Assembly: GCF_001625695.1 (NCBI RefSeq)
Contig: NZ_AUXY01000052.1
Coordinates: 25,100-89,099, forward strand
Direction: 5' to 3'
DNA length: 64,000 bases
DNA from: Pseudoalteromonas luteoviolacea H33-S
GTDB lineage: Bacteria > Pseudomonadota > Gammaproteobacteria > Enterobacterales > Alteromonadaceae
Part shown: piece after piece, positions 9,472-18,183 of the stretch
How the letters are laid out: each line of letters opens with the position of its first letter
How positions within the stretch are numbered: the first letter of the stretch is position 1
The notes under the pieces: model-generated
Database searches by the model: none
Told to the model about the DNA's origin: nothing
Seen by the model: the letters and a program-made list of their open reading frames with translations, nothing else
Translations under genes and position numbers: made by a program

Positions 9472-9744
9472 AGGTTAAACCCTCTATTGAAAACCTAAAT
9501 ACTACAGAAAGCATAGCCTAAGGCTGTGATTGCTTTCTTGCCTCATTATTAAAATGAACGCTGCGTAATTTTGCGGTGGTTAAATTTTAGCCCCTTTGCT
9601 CGTAGAAACAAATTTCATAAAGAAGGGACATCCATAATAATTTCCGAGCATTGTATAGATAGAGCAGCAGAATGTGCTGTCTTATTTTTTTGAATTACGG
9701 TAAATTTGAGGGAGATTAGACCTTCTTGCAGAATTTTATACTGT

Positions 9745-10233
9745 ATGACCACTTCAATAAAAACGCGTATTTTAGATAGGATCGACCATGCAATTTTAGA
9801 TGAATTGCAAAAAAATGGCCGAATTTCAAATGTTAACTTAGCCAAAGCTGTCAATTTAAGTCCCAGTCCCTGCTTAGATAGGGTTAAGAAGCTAGAGTCA
9901 GAGGGCTATATAGAAGGTTACACTGCAATATTAAATGCTGAGAAGCTCGGGCAGCAGTTGGTCGCACATGTTGAGATCACACTCAAAAGTTCAACAGAGT
10001 CAGTATTCGAAACCTTTAAACAGCATGTTTTAGAGATCCCCCACGTGGTTGCATGTGACATGGTCGCTGGTGGGTTCGACTATTTATTAAAAATTCGGGT
10101 TTCTGATATGCATCAGTATCGTGAGGTGCTTGGTCAAATTGTCGAAATACCGGGTGTTGGCACAAACCATACATATATGGTGATTGAGCATGTTAAACAA
10201 GATGTGGGTGTGACCATTTTACCTAAAAGCTAA
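9745..10233 (+). CDS. Lrp/AsnC-family regulator, probable PutR-type activator of putA
   Basis: A 162-residue transcription factor with an N-terminal winged helix-turn-helix (LDRIDHAILDELQKNGRISN, then LAKAVNLSPSPCLDRVKKLE) and a C-terminal RAM ligand-binding domain (ACDMVAGGFDYLLKIRV). It resembles E. coli Lrp across its full length. I chose the ATG at 9745, which gives the family length, over a TTG at 9706. It diverges from putA with 273 bp between them, the arrangement of PutR/BkdR-type regulators that activate proline catabolism in response to proline. That role is inferred from position. It lies upstream of hcnA on the same strand but is separated by 262 bp. Confidence 0.85.
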   Translation: MTTSIKTRILDRIDHAILDELQKNGRISNVNLAKAVNLSPSPCLDRVKKLESEGYIEGYTAILNAEKLGQQLVAHVEITLKSSTESVFETFKQHVLEIPHVVACDMVAGGFDYLLKIRVSDMHQYREVLGQIVEIPGVGTNHTYMVIEHVKQDVGVTILPKS

Positions 10234-10393
10234 CATCTTTTTAGTGTTGACCATGTATTGGAAACATACTGTTTTATGCCTTTTTTAGAACTAATATAAT
10301 GAAATAACATTAGTTTTTTTGTTTTATTTGAATCATGTTTTTGCAAAGAAATACATTACAAGGCATTACAAATAGCGTGTTTTTCATAATTCC

Positions 10394-10407
10394 TTAACCT
10401 AGATCAA
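10394..10407 (+). promoter_or_regulatory. Candidate FNR/ANR-type box upstream of hcnA
   Basis: The sequence TTAACCTAGATCAA matches the FNR/ANR palindrome TTGAT-N4-ATCAA perfectly in the right half and at 3 of 5 bases in the left half. A possible -10 (TAAACT, 10425-10430) lies at a suitable distance downstream, which puts the box near the -35 to -41 region expected for an activator. In Pseudomonas, hcnABC is switched on at low oxygen by ANR through such a box. Function here is inferred. Confidence 0.45.
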
Positions 10408-10495
10408 TAAAAGGTTAATTTGTGTAAACTTGTGGTTTTTATTGGCAGTTTTTTACCCTAGGCTGACATGAAATTTAGTAGCGAAAGGTAAAACA

Positions 10496-10822
10496 ATGAC
10501 AACAGCGACGCGTACAAAGGATATTACGCCTTTAGACTCAATCACATTTAAAATCCTCATAGATGACCAACCTATTACCGCTTGTGAAGGCGAAACAGTC
10601 CTCTCAGTATTGCAGGCGGCAGACGTTAAGCAAGTATGTGAAAACGACAGAAAAGTCGTCACGGGCGGGTATTGTGCAATGGGCGTATGCCATTGCTGTC
10701 ATGTAAAGGTGAATAAACGATACAAGCAAAGAGCCTGTCAGACCCTAGTTGAACCCAATATGCAGGTCGAAACTTTAAGTAATCGGTTTAAAGATGTGGG
10801 GATTGATCATGAAAAAGTCTAA
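10496..10822 (+). CDS. hcnA: Hydrogen cyanide synthase subunit HcnA ([2Fe-2S] protein)
   Basis: Small ferredoxin-like subunit of the membrane-associated cyanide synthase, which oxidises glycine to HCN and CO2. The 108-residue protein carries a plant-type [2Fe-2S] cysteine set (C60, C65, C68 and C81, with an extra C67 giving the GVCHCC motif) and the segments GETVLSVL, RACQTLV and VETLSNRF that I recall from Pseudomonas HcnA. The GVCHCC motif separates it from the related small subunits of opine and hydroxyproline dehydrogenases, which usually have only one Cys there. AAAGG precedes the ATG. Its end overlaps hcnB by 14 bp, implying translational coupling. Confidence 0.88.
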   Translation: MTTATRTKDITPLDSITFKILIDDQPITACEGETVLSVLQAADVKQVCENDRKVVTGGYCAMGVCHCCHVKVNKRYKQRACQTLVEPNMQVETLSNRFKDVGIDHEKV

Positions 10823-12212
10823 TCCTGTTGTGATTGTGGGTGGGGGGCCTTCTGGTACGGCCGCAGCAGCCATGCTTGGAAAGTACCAAATCCCATCTAT
10901 TATCATTGATGAGACCTCTAAAATCGGCGGAGTTATCTACCGTGGACCACTTAGAAATACAGCCACACTGCCGCATTTGGACGATAATTTACAGCGCGCT
11001 ATGAGTGCTTTGCGCACTCGTTATGAAAAGCATAAATCGTTCATTGAACTCAAGTTACAAACTCGTGTACTGGGGCCTGAAGGTGATCAGCATTTATTAT
11101 TGAGTGAAGGCGGGGGGCTGACCACGTTAGAGCACAATGAACTGATCTTAGCTACGGGTTGTCATGAGCGCAGTGTCCCTTTTCCTGGCTGGCAGTTACC
11201 TGGGGTCATGTTACTGGGCGGTGTGCAATTACAAATCAAAAGTGGTCTGGTAAAGCCAGGCAGTAAAATGGCTTTATTGGGCACGGGTCCACTATTACCC
11301 TTAGTGGCGTGTCAGCTGCATAAAGCGGGTGTTGATGTCGTGGGTGTTTACGAAGCGAGCGCCTTTAACAAACTCGCCAAAGAAGCGGTGGCCTTATTAC
11401 ACAAGCCAAAACTGACACTCAATGGCCTAAGCATGATGAGCTACTTGAAAAAGCATCAAATTCTTTTTCACTACGGTTACGGCATTGTCAGCGCACAAGG
11501 AGATAAATATCTAGAGCAAGTGTCAGTCGCGCCCTATGATGACCAGTGGCGCCCTGATAGGAGTCAGGCCAAGCCATTAGACGTGGATGCGATTGGTGTC
11601 GGCTATGGTTTTGTTGCACGCACTCAATTGGCTATGTTACTCGGTATTGAACATGATTATTCTAAAGTAAGTGGTTACATACCTAAACTTGATGATAATT
11701 ATCAAAGTAGTCAAAAAAATACGTATGTGGTTGGTGATAGCAGTGGCTTGCTGGGGGCAGATGCTGCGATTTGTGAAGGGCAGATAGCGGCGCTCAACAT
11801 TGTGCATCAACGTGGCCTGCTAGACAGTGCGACTATGGAAAAAGAAAGGCGCAAAATAGAGCGCAAACATGCGCGTATCAAGCGTTTTCGATTTGGCTTT
11901 GACCGCTTTAGTGCGCGTCAAACGGGGTTATTGGATTTGCCTCAAGACGATACGGTTGTGTGTCGTTGTGAGCAAGCAACTAAAAAGCAGCTGACTGATG
12001 CCATCGCTGAGGGTGTGAAAGACTTAACAACACTGAAAATGCGTACTCGGATTGGTATGGGTGACTGTCAGGGGAAAACATGCAGTAGCTATGCCCTTGA
12101 TTTACTCCATCAGGCCGGACATGACAAAAATACCGGGGTAATAAAACCTCGATTCCCGCTTGATCCTATCCCTTTTACTTTTATGGAAGAAACGCTAAAT
12201 GAACAAGTATGA
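10809..12212 (+). CDS. hcnB: Hydrogen cyanide synthase subunit HcnB
   Basis: FAD-dependent subunit of cyanide synthase, 467 residues. The N-terminus holds the dinucleotide-binding motif VVIVGGGPSG (residues 7-16), a second nucleotide-binding motif occurs at ALLGTGPLLPL, and the C-terminal region has a BFD-type [2Fe-2S] cysteine set (VVCRCEQ near residue 385 and GDCQGKTC near 420). The start ATG at 10809 lies inside the end of hcnA; a longer reading from 10794 is less likely. The gene overlaps hcnC by 14 bp. Related proteins serve in opine oxidase and D-hydroxyproline dehydrogenase, but the neighbouring hcnA and hcnC settle the assignment. Confidence 0.88.
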   Translation: MKKSNPVVIVGGGPSGTAAAAMLGKYQIPSIIIDETSKIGGVIYRGPLRNTATLPHLDDNLQRAMSALRTRYEKHKSFIELKLQTRVLGPEGDQHLLLSEGGGLTTLEHNELILATGCHERSVPFPGWQLPGVMLLGGVQLQIKSGLVKPGSKMALLGTGPLLPLVACQLHKAGVDVVGVYEASAFNKLAKEAVALLHKPKLTLNGLSMMSYLKKHQILFHYGYGIVSAQGDKYLEQVSVAPYDDQWRPDRSQAKPLDVDAIGVGYGFVARTQLAMLLGIEHDYSKVSGYIPKLDDNYQSSQKNTYVVGDSSGLLGADAAICEGQIAALNIVHQRGLLDSATMEKERRKIERKHARIKRFRFGFDRFSARQTGLLDLPQDDTVVCRCEQATKKQLTDAIAEGVKDLTTLKMRTRIGMGDCQGKTCSSYALDLLHQAGHDKNTGVIKPRFPLDPIPFTFMEETLNEQV

Positions 12213-13416
12213 TGTTGTAATTGCTGGTGGCGGTGCTGTAGGCGCTGCGTGTGCTTATTTTTTAAGTCGTGATACAGACTTGAAGATTGCGTTGGTTGAT
12301 TTAAAAAAGTCTGGAAATGCATCCAGAGCATCTGCGGGTGGATTATGGGCCATCGGTGAGTCGGTAGGACTTGGCTGTGGTGTTATATTTTTTAAAACCT
12401 TGTCCAAACTGCACAGTGAGGCCAAAGGTGAAGAAGTGCCAACCATGCGTCCGCACCAATTACCAGATTGTTTTTTTGAATTTGCACTCAAATCCAATGA
12501 TATGTACCCAGATTTATATGAAGAACTGCGTACCAAGCATGATGTAGATTTTAAATTTGAACGCACTGGGCTTAAGTTTATTATGTATAACCGTGAAGAT
12601 GAGTTGTACGCCGACCAAATTGTCAGTGGTATTCCCCATTTAAGTGACCAGATCCGTTGGTTAGATGCAGAGCAGTTAAAATCTGAGGAGCCTTATGTTA
12701 CGCCAGATGCCATTGGCGCCATAGACTTTATTTGCGATCACCAAGTGAATCCATATCGTTTGGTTGAAGCATATACTGAAGCTGCAAGGCAAAATGGCGT
12801 TGAGCTGTTCTTAAATACTGAAATACAGTCAGTATTGAAAGAGGGAAATCGAGTGGTGGGGCTGAAAACTGCCTCGGGAGATTTACATTGTGACACGCTC
12901 GTTAATGCAACGGGGGCATGGGCTAATGAGCTGTATAAGCAGGCGACAGGTAAAGATATGCCTGTTTATCCAGTTAAAGGGCAAATTGTCTTATCAGAGC
13001 GCATGCCAAAAATTATGAATGGCTGTATCAGCACCAGTGATTGTTATATCGCGCAAAAAGACAATGGGGAGATTTTGATAGGCTCGTCCACGGAAGAAAA
13101 AGGCTTCGATACCACCAATAGCCTAGATAAGATCCAAGAATTGTCCCGTGGGGCGATGAAGTGCTTACCGATTCTCAATGAGTCTAACATCAAGCGTTGT
13201 TGGGCTGGCCTTAGACCGGGCACACCAGATGAGTTGCCTATTTTGGGTAAAGTGTCTGGTGTGGAAGGGTATCTTAATGCTTGTGGCCATTTCAGGACGG
13301 GGATTTTGACGTCGGCCATTACAGGTAAATTGATAACCGAACTCGTCACCGAACAACCAACTTCGATTGATTTGACCCCGTTTAATGTCAGTCGTTTTGA
13401 TAACGATCCCACATAA
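12199..13416 (+). CDS. hcnC: Hydrogen cyanide synthase subunit HcnC
   Basis: Catalytic amino-acid-oxidase-like (DAO family) flavoprotein of cyanide synthase, 405 residues. It starts with YDVVIAGGGAVGAACAY, the FAD-binding beta-alpha-beta unit. It shares long blocks with Pseudomonas HcnC as I remember them, including RASAGGLWAIGESVGLGCGV, DFKFERTGLKF, CDHQVNPYRL, SDCYIAQKDNGEILIGS and GYLNACGHFRTGILTSAITG. These blocks distinguish it from generic glycine or sarcosine oxidases. It is the last gene of the operon and is followed by a hairpin. Substrate is expected to be glycine, with electrons passed to the respiratory chain. Confidence 0.9.
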   Translation: MNKYDVVIAGGGAVGAACAYFLSRDTDLKIALVDLKKSGNASRASAGGLWAIGESVGLGCGVIFFKTLSKLHSEAKGEEVPTMRPHQLPDCFFEFALKSNDMYPDLYEELRTKHDVDFKFERTGLKFIMYNREDELYADQIVSGIPHLSDQIRWLDAEQLKSEEPYVTPDAIGAIDFICDHQVNPYRLVEAYTEAARQNGVELFLNTEIQSVLKEGNRVVGLKTASGDLHCDTLVNATGAWANELYKQATGKDMPVYPVKGQIVLSERMPKIMNGCISTSDCYIAQKDNGEILIGSSTEEKGFDTTNSLDKIQELSRGAMKCLPILNESNIKRCWAGLRPGTPDELPILGKVSGVEGYLNACGHFRTGILTSAITGKLITELVTEQPTSIDLTPFNVSRFDNDPT

Positions 13417-13433
13417 CTAAACTTACCTTTTTG

Positions 13434-13462
13434 ATGACTCATACCGCTGTGTGAGTCATTTA
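13434..13462 (+). terminator. Probable terminator of hcnABC
   Basis: An 11-bp stem with one G-U pair (13434-13444 with 13449-13459) and a CGCT tetraloop, 17 bp after the hcnC stop. The U-tract is weak (TTATT), so termination may be inefficient. Confidence 0.6.
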
Positions 13463-13594
13463 TTCATCTATTTACATTTTGTGACGATTTTTCAGTTTAA
13501 TTTGGTGGGTATTTTTGTGCTTTTTATCGCATCAACCTGACTTTATGAGTGAAATTGTTATCATGTAACAGTCAAATTTATATACGAGATAATA

Positions 13595-16500
13595 ATGAAA
13601 ATTAAGCACTTGTTTGCAGCGATGGCTGCTGTGCTTGGGCCGCTAGCAAGCCCTTTAGCGAGCGCCTACAGCACTGAAGATACCCGTTTATTACGATTCC
13701 CTGATATCCATAAAGAGCATGTTACTTTTGTGTACTCTGGCGATATCTATGTTGCGAATACAAATACAGGCAAAAGCACGCGTTTAACGGATCATGTTGG
13801 TTTCGAAACCTTCCCTAAGTTTTCACCTGACGGTGAAAAAATTGCCTTTGCCGCTGAATATAACGGTAGCCGCCAAATCTATGTGATTAATCGTGATGGC
13901 TCAGGTCTAAAGCAACTGACTTATTATAATGATGTCGGCCCTATGCCGCCTCGTGGTGGTTTTGATTACCGCGTTTTAGACTGGACACCAGATGGCAAGC
14001 ATATTGTTTTCCGTGCCAACCGTACACCTTGGGGCAAACGCATGGGCCGCCCTTATATGGTGCCGGTAGAAGGCGGTTTAGAGCAGCCACTTGCAATTCC
14101 TGAAGGTGGCGGCGGTATGCTGTCGGGTGATGGTAGTAAGTTTGTCTACACGCCAATTGATCGTGAGTTCCGTACTTGGAAGCGCTCACGCGGTGGTCGT
14201 GCACAAGATGTGTGGGTCTATGATTTAGACAAGAATACGTCTAAGCAATTAACGACACACCGTGCAACTGATCAGCAGCCAACTTGGGTGAATGACAGCA
14301 TTTACTTCGTCTCTGATAGAGATTACACACTGAACCTTTACAAATATCGTGAAGGCAAAAAGCCAGTCAAGATGACGGACCATAAAGAGTTTGATGTATT
14401 GTGGCCATCAGCAGGTCCTGACTCAATCGTTTATGAAAACGGTGGTTATTTATATCGCTTCAATGAAGCAAATAAAATGAACGAAAAACTGACTATCAAT
14501 GTCGATGGTGTACGTAAGTCAGCACTGCCTTACACTAAGAATGTGAGCAAGTTCATTGATTCAATGGATATCTCACACGATGGCAAACGAGCGGTATTTA
14601 CAGCCCGTGGTGAGATTTTCTCTGTACCGGTGAAAAATGGCCCTACACGTAATTTGTCACATACACCAGCTGGCCGTGAAATCGCAGCAACTTGGTCGCC
14701 AAATGCGCGTTATGTCGCTTACTTAAGTGATGCAACGGGCGAGTATGAGATCTATATAAAAGATCGTGCCAATAACAATGCAGTGAAGCAGTTAACTAAC
14801 AATGGCACAATTTGGCGTTTTGACCCTATCTGGTCACCAGACAATACCAAGCTATTATTTGCAGATAAAGACCATATTATTTGGTGGTTGGATGTTGAAA
14901 GCGGTGAGCTACACAAGATTGACCGTGGTCTGCACGATGAGCGCAGCATTACACAATATACCTGGTCACCAAACAGCAAAGATTTAGTCTTTGTTAAGAA
15001 TAACGAAAATCGTTATTCATCACTATGGCACTATAACGTTGAGTCTAAGAAATTAAGCCGCTTAACAGATGATATGACGTCTGAGTCAAATCCAACATTC
15101 TCAGAAGATGGCCAGTACATTTACTTCACTTCTGAACGAGACTTTAATTTAGCATTTAGTTCGTATGAGTTTGATTATCTATTTAATAAAGCGACACGAA
15201 TTTACTCGGTAGCGGTGAATGACAGCATTCAACCTATCAACACCTTACAAAGTGATGAAACACAAATAGTTGGTGACGATAAAGCGTCAGAAGAGAAGAC
15301 AGAACTGGACACCAGCATTCAAGTTGATGGCTTTATGGAACGCGTCGTGTCATTACCTGCACCTGCGGGCAATTACTCATCACTGACCGGCGTTAAAGGC
15401 GGTGTGTTGACGCTGAGCGGCGGCGCTCTGAAGCTGGTTGAAAACAAGGTCGATGGCAAAGTAAAGACTGTCGCAAAAGGTGTCAGCGAGTATAAAGTCT
15501 CTGCAAACGGCGAGCATGTGATTGCACGTGCAGGCAGCAAGTACAGTGTGATCAAACCAAAAGCGAAGCAAGATCTGAAAGCGAATCAACTTGATCTTAG
15601 CAACATGAACCTGAAAATTGACCCACGTGTTGAGTGGTCACAAATGTACACCGAAGGTTGGCGTACGTTGCGTGATTGGTTCTATGACGCAAATCACCAC
15701 GGTCAAGACTGGGATGCAATCTTGAAGCGATATCAACCTATGGCCGACGCAGCAGCGCACCGCACAGATATTGATTATGTGTTGAGTGAAATTGCTGGTG
15801 AAATCAATGCGGGCCACATTTATGTGCAATCAGGTGATGAGCCAAAAGGCGAGCGTAAAAAGCATGGCTTGCTAGGTGCTGAAGTGGCAAGCCACCCTTC
15901 AGGTTTTGTCACGCTTAAGCATATCTTTAAAGGCGAAAACTGGCATGAAGACTTCCGCTCTCCACTGGGTGGGACAGGTGTGCGTGCAAGTGAAGGTGAT
16001 TTCATCTTGGCGGTTAATGGTCGCAATGTGAATGAAGTCAGTAACTTTTATGAGTTACTTGAAAATACACAAGGCGAGCAAGTTGAGCTTATCCTGAGCA
16101 AATCAACAAGCTTTGACGATAGCTGGAAAGTAACCGTTAAGCCAGTGAAGAGCGAAATCGGTCTACGTTACTTACAGTGGGTTGAAACGCGTAAAGCTTA
16201 TGTCGATGAGTTATCTGGCGGACGTATTGGCTATGTTCATTTGCCAAACACGGCATACGAAGGTAACCGTTCGATGTTCAAGAACTTTATGCCGCAAACA
16301 ACCAAAGATGCGCTGATCATTGATGACCGCTACAACGGCGGTGGTTTTATCCCTGAGCACGTGATCACTTGGTTAGCACGCAAGCCGCTTAACTATTGGA
16401 AGCGTCGTGGTGTAACACCAACAAAAACACCTCAGTTTGCTCATGATGGACCAAAAGCCATGCTGATCAATGGCTACTCAAGTTCAGGTGGCGATGCTAT

Positions 16501-16828
16501 TCCTTACTACTTCCGTCAAGCGGGTCTAGGTAAGTTGATCGGGACTCGTACTTGGGGTGGCTTAATTGGTATCTCGGGTAACCCATACTTAGTTGACGGT
16601 GGTCAGGTAATTGCGGCGACATTCCGTATTCTTGACAATGATGGCAACTGGATCATTGAAAATGAAGGGGTTGTCCCAGATATCGAAGTGATTGATCGTC
16701 CAGAGCTTATTCAAGCAGGTAAAGATCCGTCAGTTGAGCGTGCGGTGAAAGAGCTATTAAAAGAGCTTGATGAAAACCCTAAAAAGAAACTTGTTGTGCC
16801 ACCAGCACCGACTAAGTTTATTGACTAA
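13595..16828 (+). CDS. Secreted tricorn-like S41 family protease
   Basis: A 1077-residue periplasmic or exported protease related to archaeal tricorn. A signal peptide (about residues 1-24, ending SPLASA) is followed by two beta-propeller regions made of WD40/PD40-type repeats (for example KFSPDGEKIAFAAEYNGSRQ, DWTPDGKHIVFRA, WSPNARYVAYLSD), a PDZ-like domain (DFILAVNGRNVNEVSNFYEL) and a C-terminal S41 serine peptidase domain. Probable catalytic residues are the His in AGHIYV near 741 and the Ser in GYSSSGGDAIPYY near 963. It is expected to degrade peptides passed through the propeller. It stands alone between hcnABC and ygfF, with its own terminator. Confidence 0.92.
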   Translation: MKIKHLFAAMAAVLGPLASPLASAYSTEDTRLLRFPDIHKEHVTFVYSGDIYVANTNTGKSTRLTDHVGFETFPKFSPDGEKIAFAAEYNGSRQIYVINRDGSGLKQLTYYNDVGPMPPRGGFDYRVLDWTPDGKHIVFRANRTPWGKRMGRPYMVPVEGGLEQPLAIPEGGGGMLSGDGSKFVYTPIDREFRTWKRSRGGRAQDVWVYDLDKNTSKQLTTHRATDQQPTWVNDSIYFVSDRDYTLNLYKYREGKKPVKMTDHKEFDVLWPSAGPDSIVYENGGYLYRFNEANKMNEKLTINVDGVRKSALPYTKNVSKFIDSMDISHDGKRAVFTARGEIFSVPVKNGPTRNLSHTPAGREIAATWSPNARYVAYLSDATGEYEIYIKDRANNNAVKQLTNNGTIWRFDPIWSPDNTKLLFADKDHIIWWLDVESGELHKIDRGLHDERSITQYTWSPNSKDLVFVKNNENRYSSLWHYNVESKKLSRLTDDMTSESNPTFSEDGQYIYFTSERDFNLAFSSYEFDYLFNKATRIYSVAVNDSIQPINTLQSDETQIVGDDKASEEKTELDTSIQVDGFMERVVSLPAPAGNYSSLTGVKGGVLTLSGGALKLVENKVDGKVKTVAKGVSEYKVSANGEHVIARAGSKYSVIKPKAKQDLKANQLDLSNMNLKIDPRVEWSQMYTEGWRTLRDWFYDANHHGQDWDAILKRYQPMADAAAHRTDIDYVLSEIAGEINAGHIYVQSGDEPKGERKKHGLLGAEVASHPSGFVTLKHIFKGENWHEDFRSPLGGTGVRASEGDFILAVNGRNVNEVSNFYELLENTQGEQVELILSKSTSFDDSWKVTVKPVKSEIGLRYLQWVETRKAYVDELSGGRIGYVHLPNTAYEGNRSMFKNFMPQTTKDALIIDDRYNGGGFIPEHVITWLARKPLNYWKRRGVTPTKTPQFAHDGPKAMLINGYSSSGGDAIPYYFRQAGLGKLIGTRTWGGLIGISGNPYLVDGGQVIAATFRILDNDGNWIIENEGVVPDIEVIDRPELIQAGKDPSVERAVKELLKELDENPKKKLVVPPAPTKFID

Positions 16829-16842
16829 ATAAATGCACTGTT

Positions 16843-16870
16843 AAAAAGGAGCTGAAAGGCTCCTTTTTTT
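16843..16870 (+). terminator. Rho-independent terminator of the tricorn-like protease gene
   Basis: AAAAAGGAGC and GGCTCCTTTTTTT form a strong stem around TGAAA, followed by a T-run, 15 bp after the stop codon. Confidence 0.9.
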
Positions 16871-16980
16871 ATTTTTTGTAACATGACGAAAAGCCTACTC
16901 ACAGGTATTCTGTTCCATTGTGTGGTAATTTCAAGATTGATACTTAATAAAGCTCTAGGAAAATCCGATAAGGAACATTT

Positions 16981-17724
16981 ATGAAGGTTGTATTGATCAC
17001 GGGTGGCAGCCGAGGTATTGGCGCTGCAACGGCCAAAAAGCTTGCGCAGCAAGGGTATGCTGTTGCCATTAACTATAAATCAAATCACCAAGCTGCCGAG
17101 CAGGTACAAAATAATATTTTATCTACTGGTGGTAAAGCCGCGCTTTTTCAGGCGGATGTGAGTGATGAGCAACAAGTGGTTGAGCTGTTTCAAGCTGTGC
17201 AATCGCACTTTGGTCCAGTCACTCATTTAGTCAATAATGCCGGTGTCTTGACCCAGCAAATGCGGGTCGAAGAAATGACCGCTGAGCGCATTAATTGGAT
17301 GCTGACGCAAAATGTCACGCCATATTTTATCTGTGCGCGTGAGGCGATTAAGCATATGCGTCAGAGTAATACGCTCAAGCAGTGTGCGATTGTGAATGTG
17401 TCATCGGCAGCATCTTATATAGGCGGTGCGAATGAGTACGTGGACTATGCTGCATCAAAAGGGGCCATCGATAGCTTTACGAGAGGCTTATCTTTGGAAC
17501 TGGCAGCAGAGGGAATACGCGTGAATGGCGTTCGACCTGGATGTATTTATACCGATATTCATAAGGATGGCGGCGAGCCTAATCGCGTAGATAGAGTCGC
17601 TGATTTATTACCGCTAAAGCGCGGCGGTACATCAGAAGAAGTCGCTAACGCAATCGCCTGGCTGTTGAGCAGCGAAGCATCTTATGCGACAGGGACATTT
17701 ATTGATTTGGCTGGTGGCAAATAG
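16981..17724 (+). CDS. ygfF: Short-chain dehydrogenase/reductase, YgfF type
   Basis: A 247-residue NAD(P)-dependent oxidoreductase of the classical SDR family. The cofactor motif TGGSRGIG is at residues 7-14, the structural NNAG motif at NNAGVL, and the catalytic set is Ser in NVSSAAS (about 142), Tyr156 and Lys160 in YAASK. It aligns well with E. coli YgfF from end to end (EYVDYAASKGAIDSFT, GGEPNRVDRV, TGTFIDLAGGK). The natural substrate is not known for this subgroup; glucose-dehydrogenase or FabG-like activity is possible. The region just upstream carries a GATAAGGA ribosome binding site. Confidence 0.88.
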   Translation: MKVVLITGGSRGIGAATAKKLAQQGYAVAINYKSNHQAAEQVQNNILSTGGKAALFQADVSDEQQVVELFQAVQSHFGPVTHLVNNAGVLTQQMRVEEMTAERINWMLTQNVTPYFICAREAIKHMRQSNTLKQCAIVNVSSAASYIGGANEYVDYAASKGAIDSFTRGLSLELAAEGIRVNGVRPGCIYTDIHKDGGEPNRVDRVADLLPLKRGGTSEEVANAIAWLLSSEASYATGTFIDLAGGK

Positions 17725-17746
17725 CCGCCGCCCGCTTGCCGTCGAT

Positions 17747-18112
17747 TTATGTTTTTTGTGAGTAATAACTCCCCGGCTGGTAGTCGGTAATAAAAGAAAT
17801 GATATCTTTATCGTCTTTTTTAAATGCTAAGTTTTCTTTTATTAAGTCTTCTTTATTAATTGTGCTGCCCATCTGTCCGGGTTTTAGTCCAAGTTGCTTG
17901 CCTAGTTGTTCCATCTCTTTTTGCATTTTTGGCAGAATGTCATTTTTTAACTGTGAAGCTGCTTGGGCGTATCTTGCTCTTTGTTCTGGCGTGTCAGATG
18001 TTTTAGCCAGCTGTTGGAACTCCTGTATGCTTCTTTTTGTGCCTTGTACGTCACCGACTCGACCATTGTAGCCAAAATAAATATCCATCAAACCCATACT
18101 AATCGTTTGCAT
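17747..18112 (-). CDS. Conserved hypothetical protein, tandem copy A1
   Basis: A 121-residue soluble protein without a signal peptide or membrane segment. It starts MQTISMGLMDIYFGYNGRVG, has a Gln/Lys/Glu-rich helical middle (PEQRARYAQAASQLKNDILP, KMQKEMEQLGKQLG), and ends DIISFITDYQPGSYYSQKT. AAGGA stands 7 bases before the ATG at 18112. It is a clear duplicate of the next gene (A2): the two are nearly identical apart from about residues 42-60. No family is recognised. The position beside other orphan pairs suggests accessory function. Confidence 0.75.
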   Translation of the reverse strand: MQTISMGLMDIYFGYNGRVGDVQGTKRSIQEFQQLAKTSDTPEQRARYAQAASQLKNDILPKMQKEMEQLGKQLGLKPGQMGSTINKEDLIKENLAFKKDDKDIISFITDYQPGSYYSQKT

Positions 18113-18183
18113 CACGTTTTCCTTGTTAGCCTTACAGCTTATTTTTTTAAAATTTAGATGTTTCTTTTTATATAAAAGGTTTT

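Noticed and set aside
10496..13416. Reading the three-gene operon as opine oxidase or hydroxyproline dehydrogenase
   Set aside because: The GVCHCC motif of the small subunit and the long HcnC-type blocks in the third gene fit cyanide synthase better; the alternative stays possible until a tree is made.
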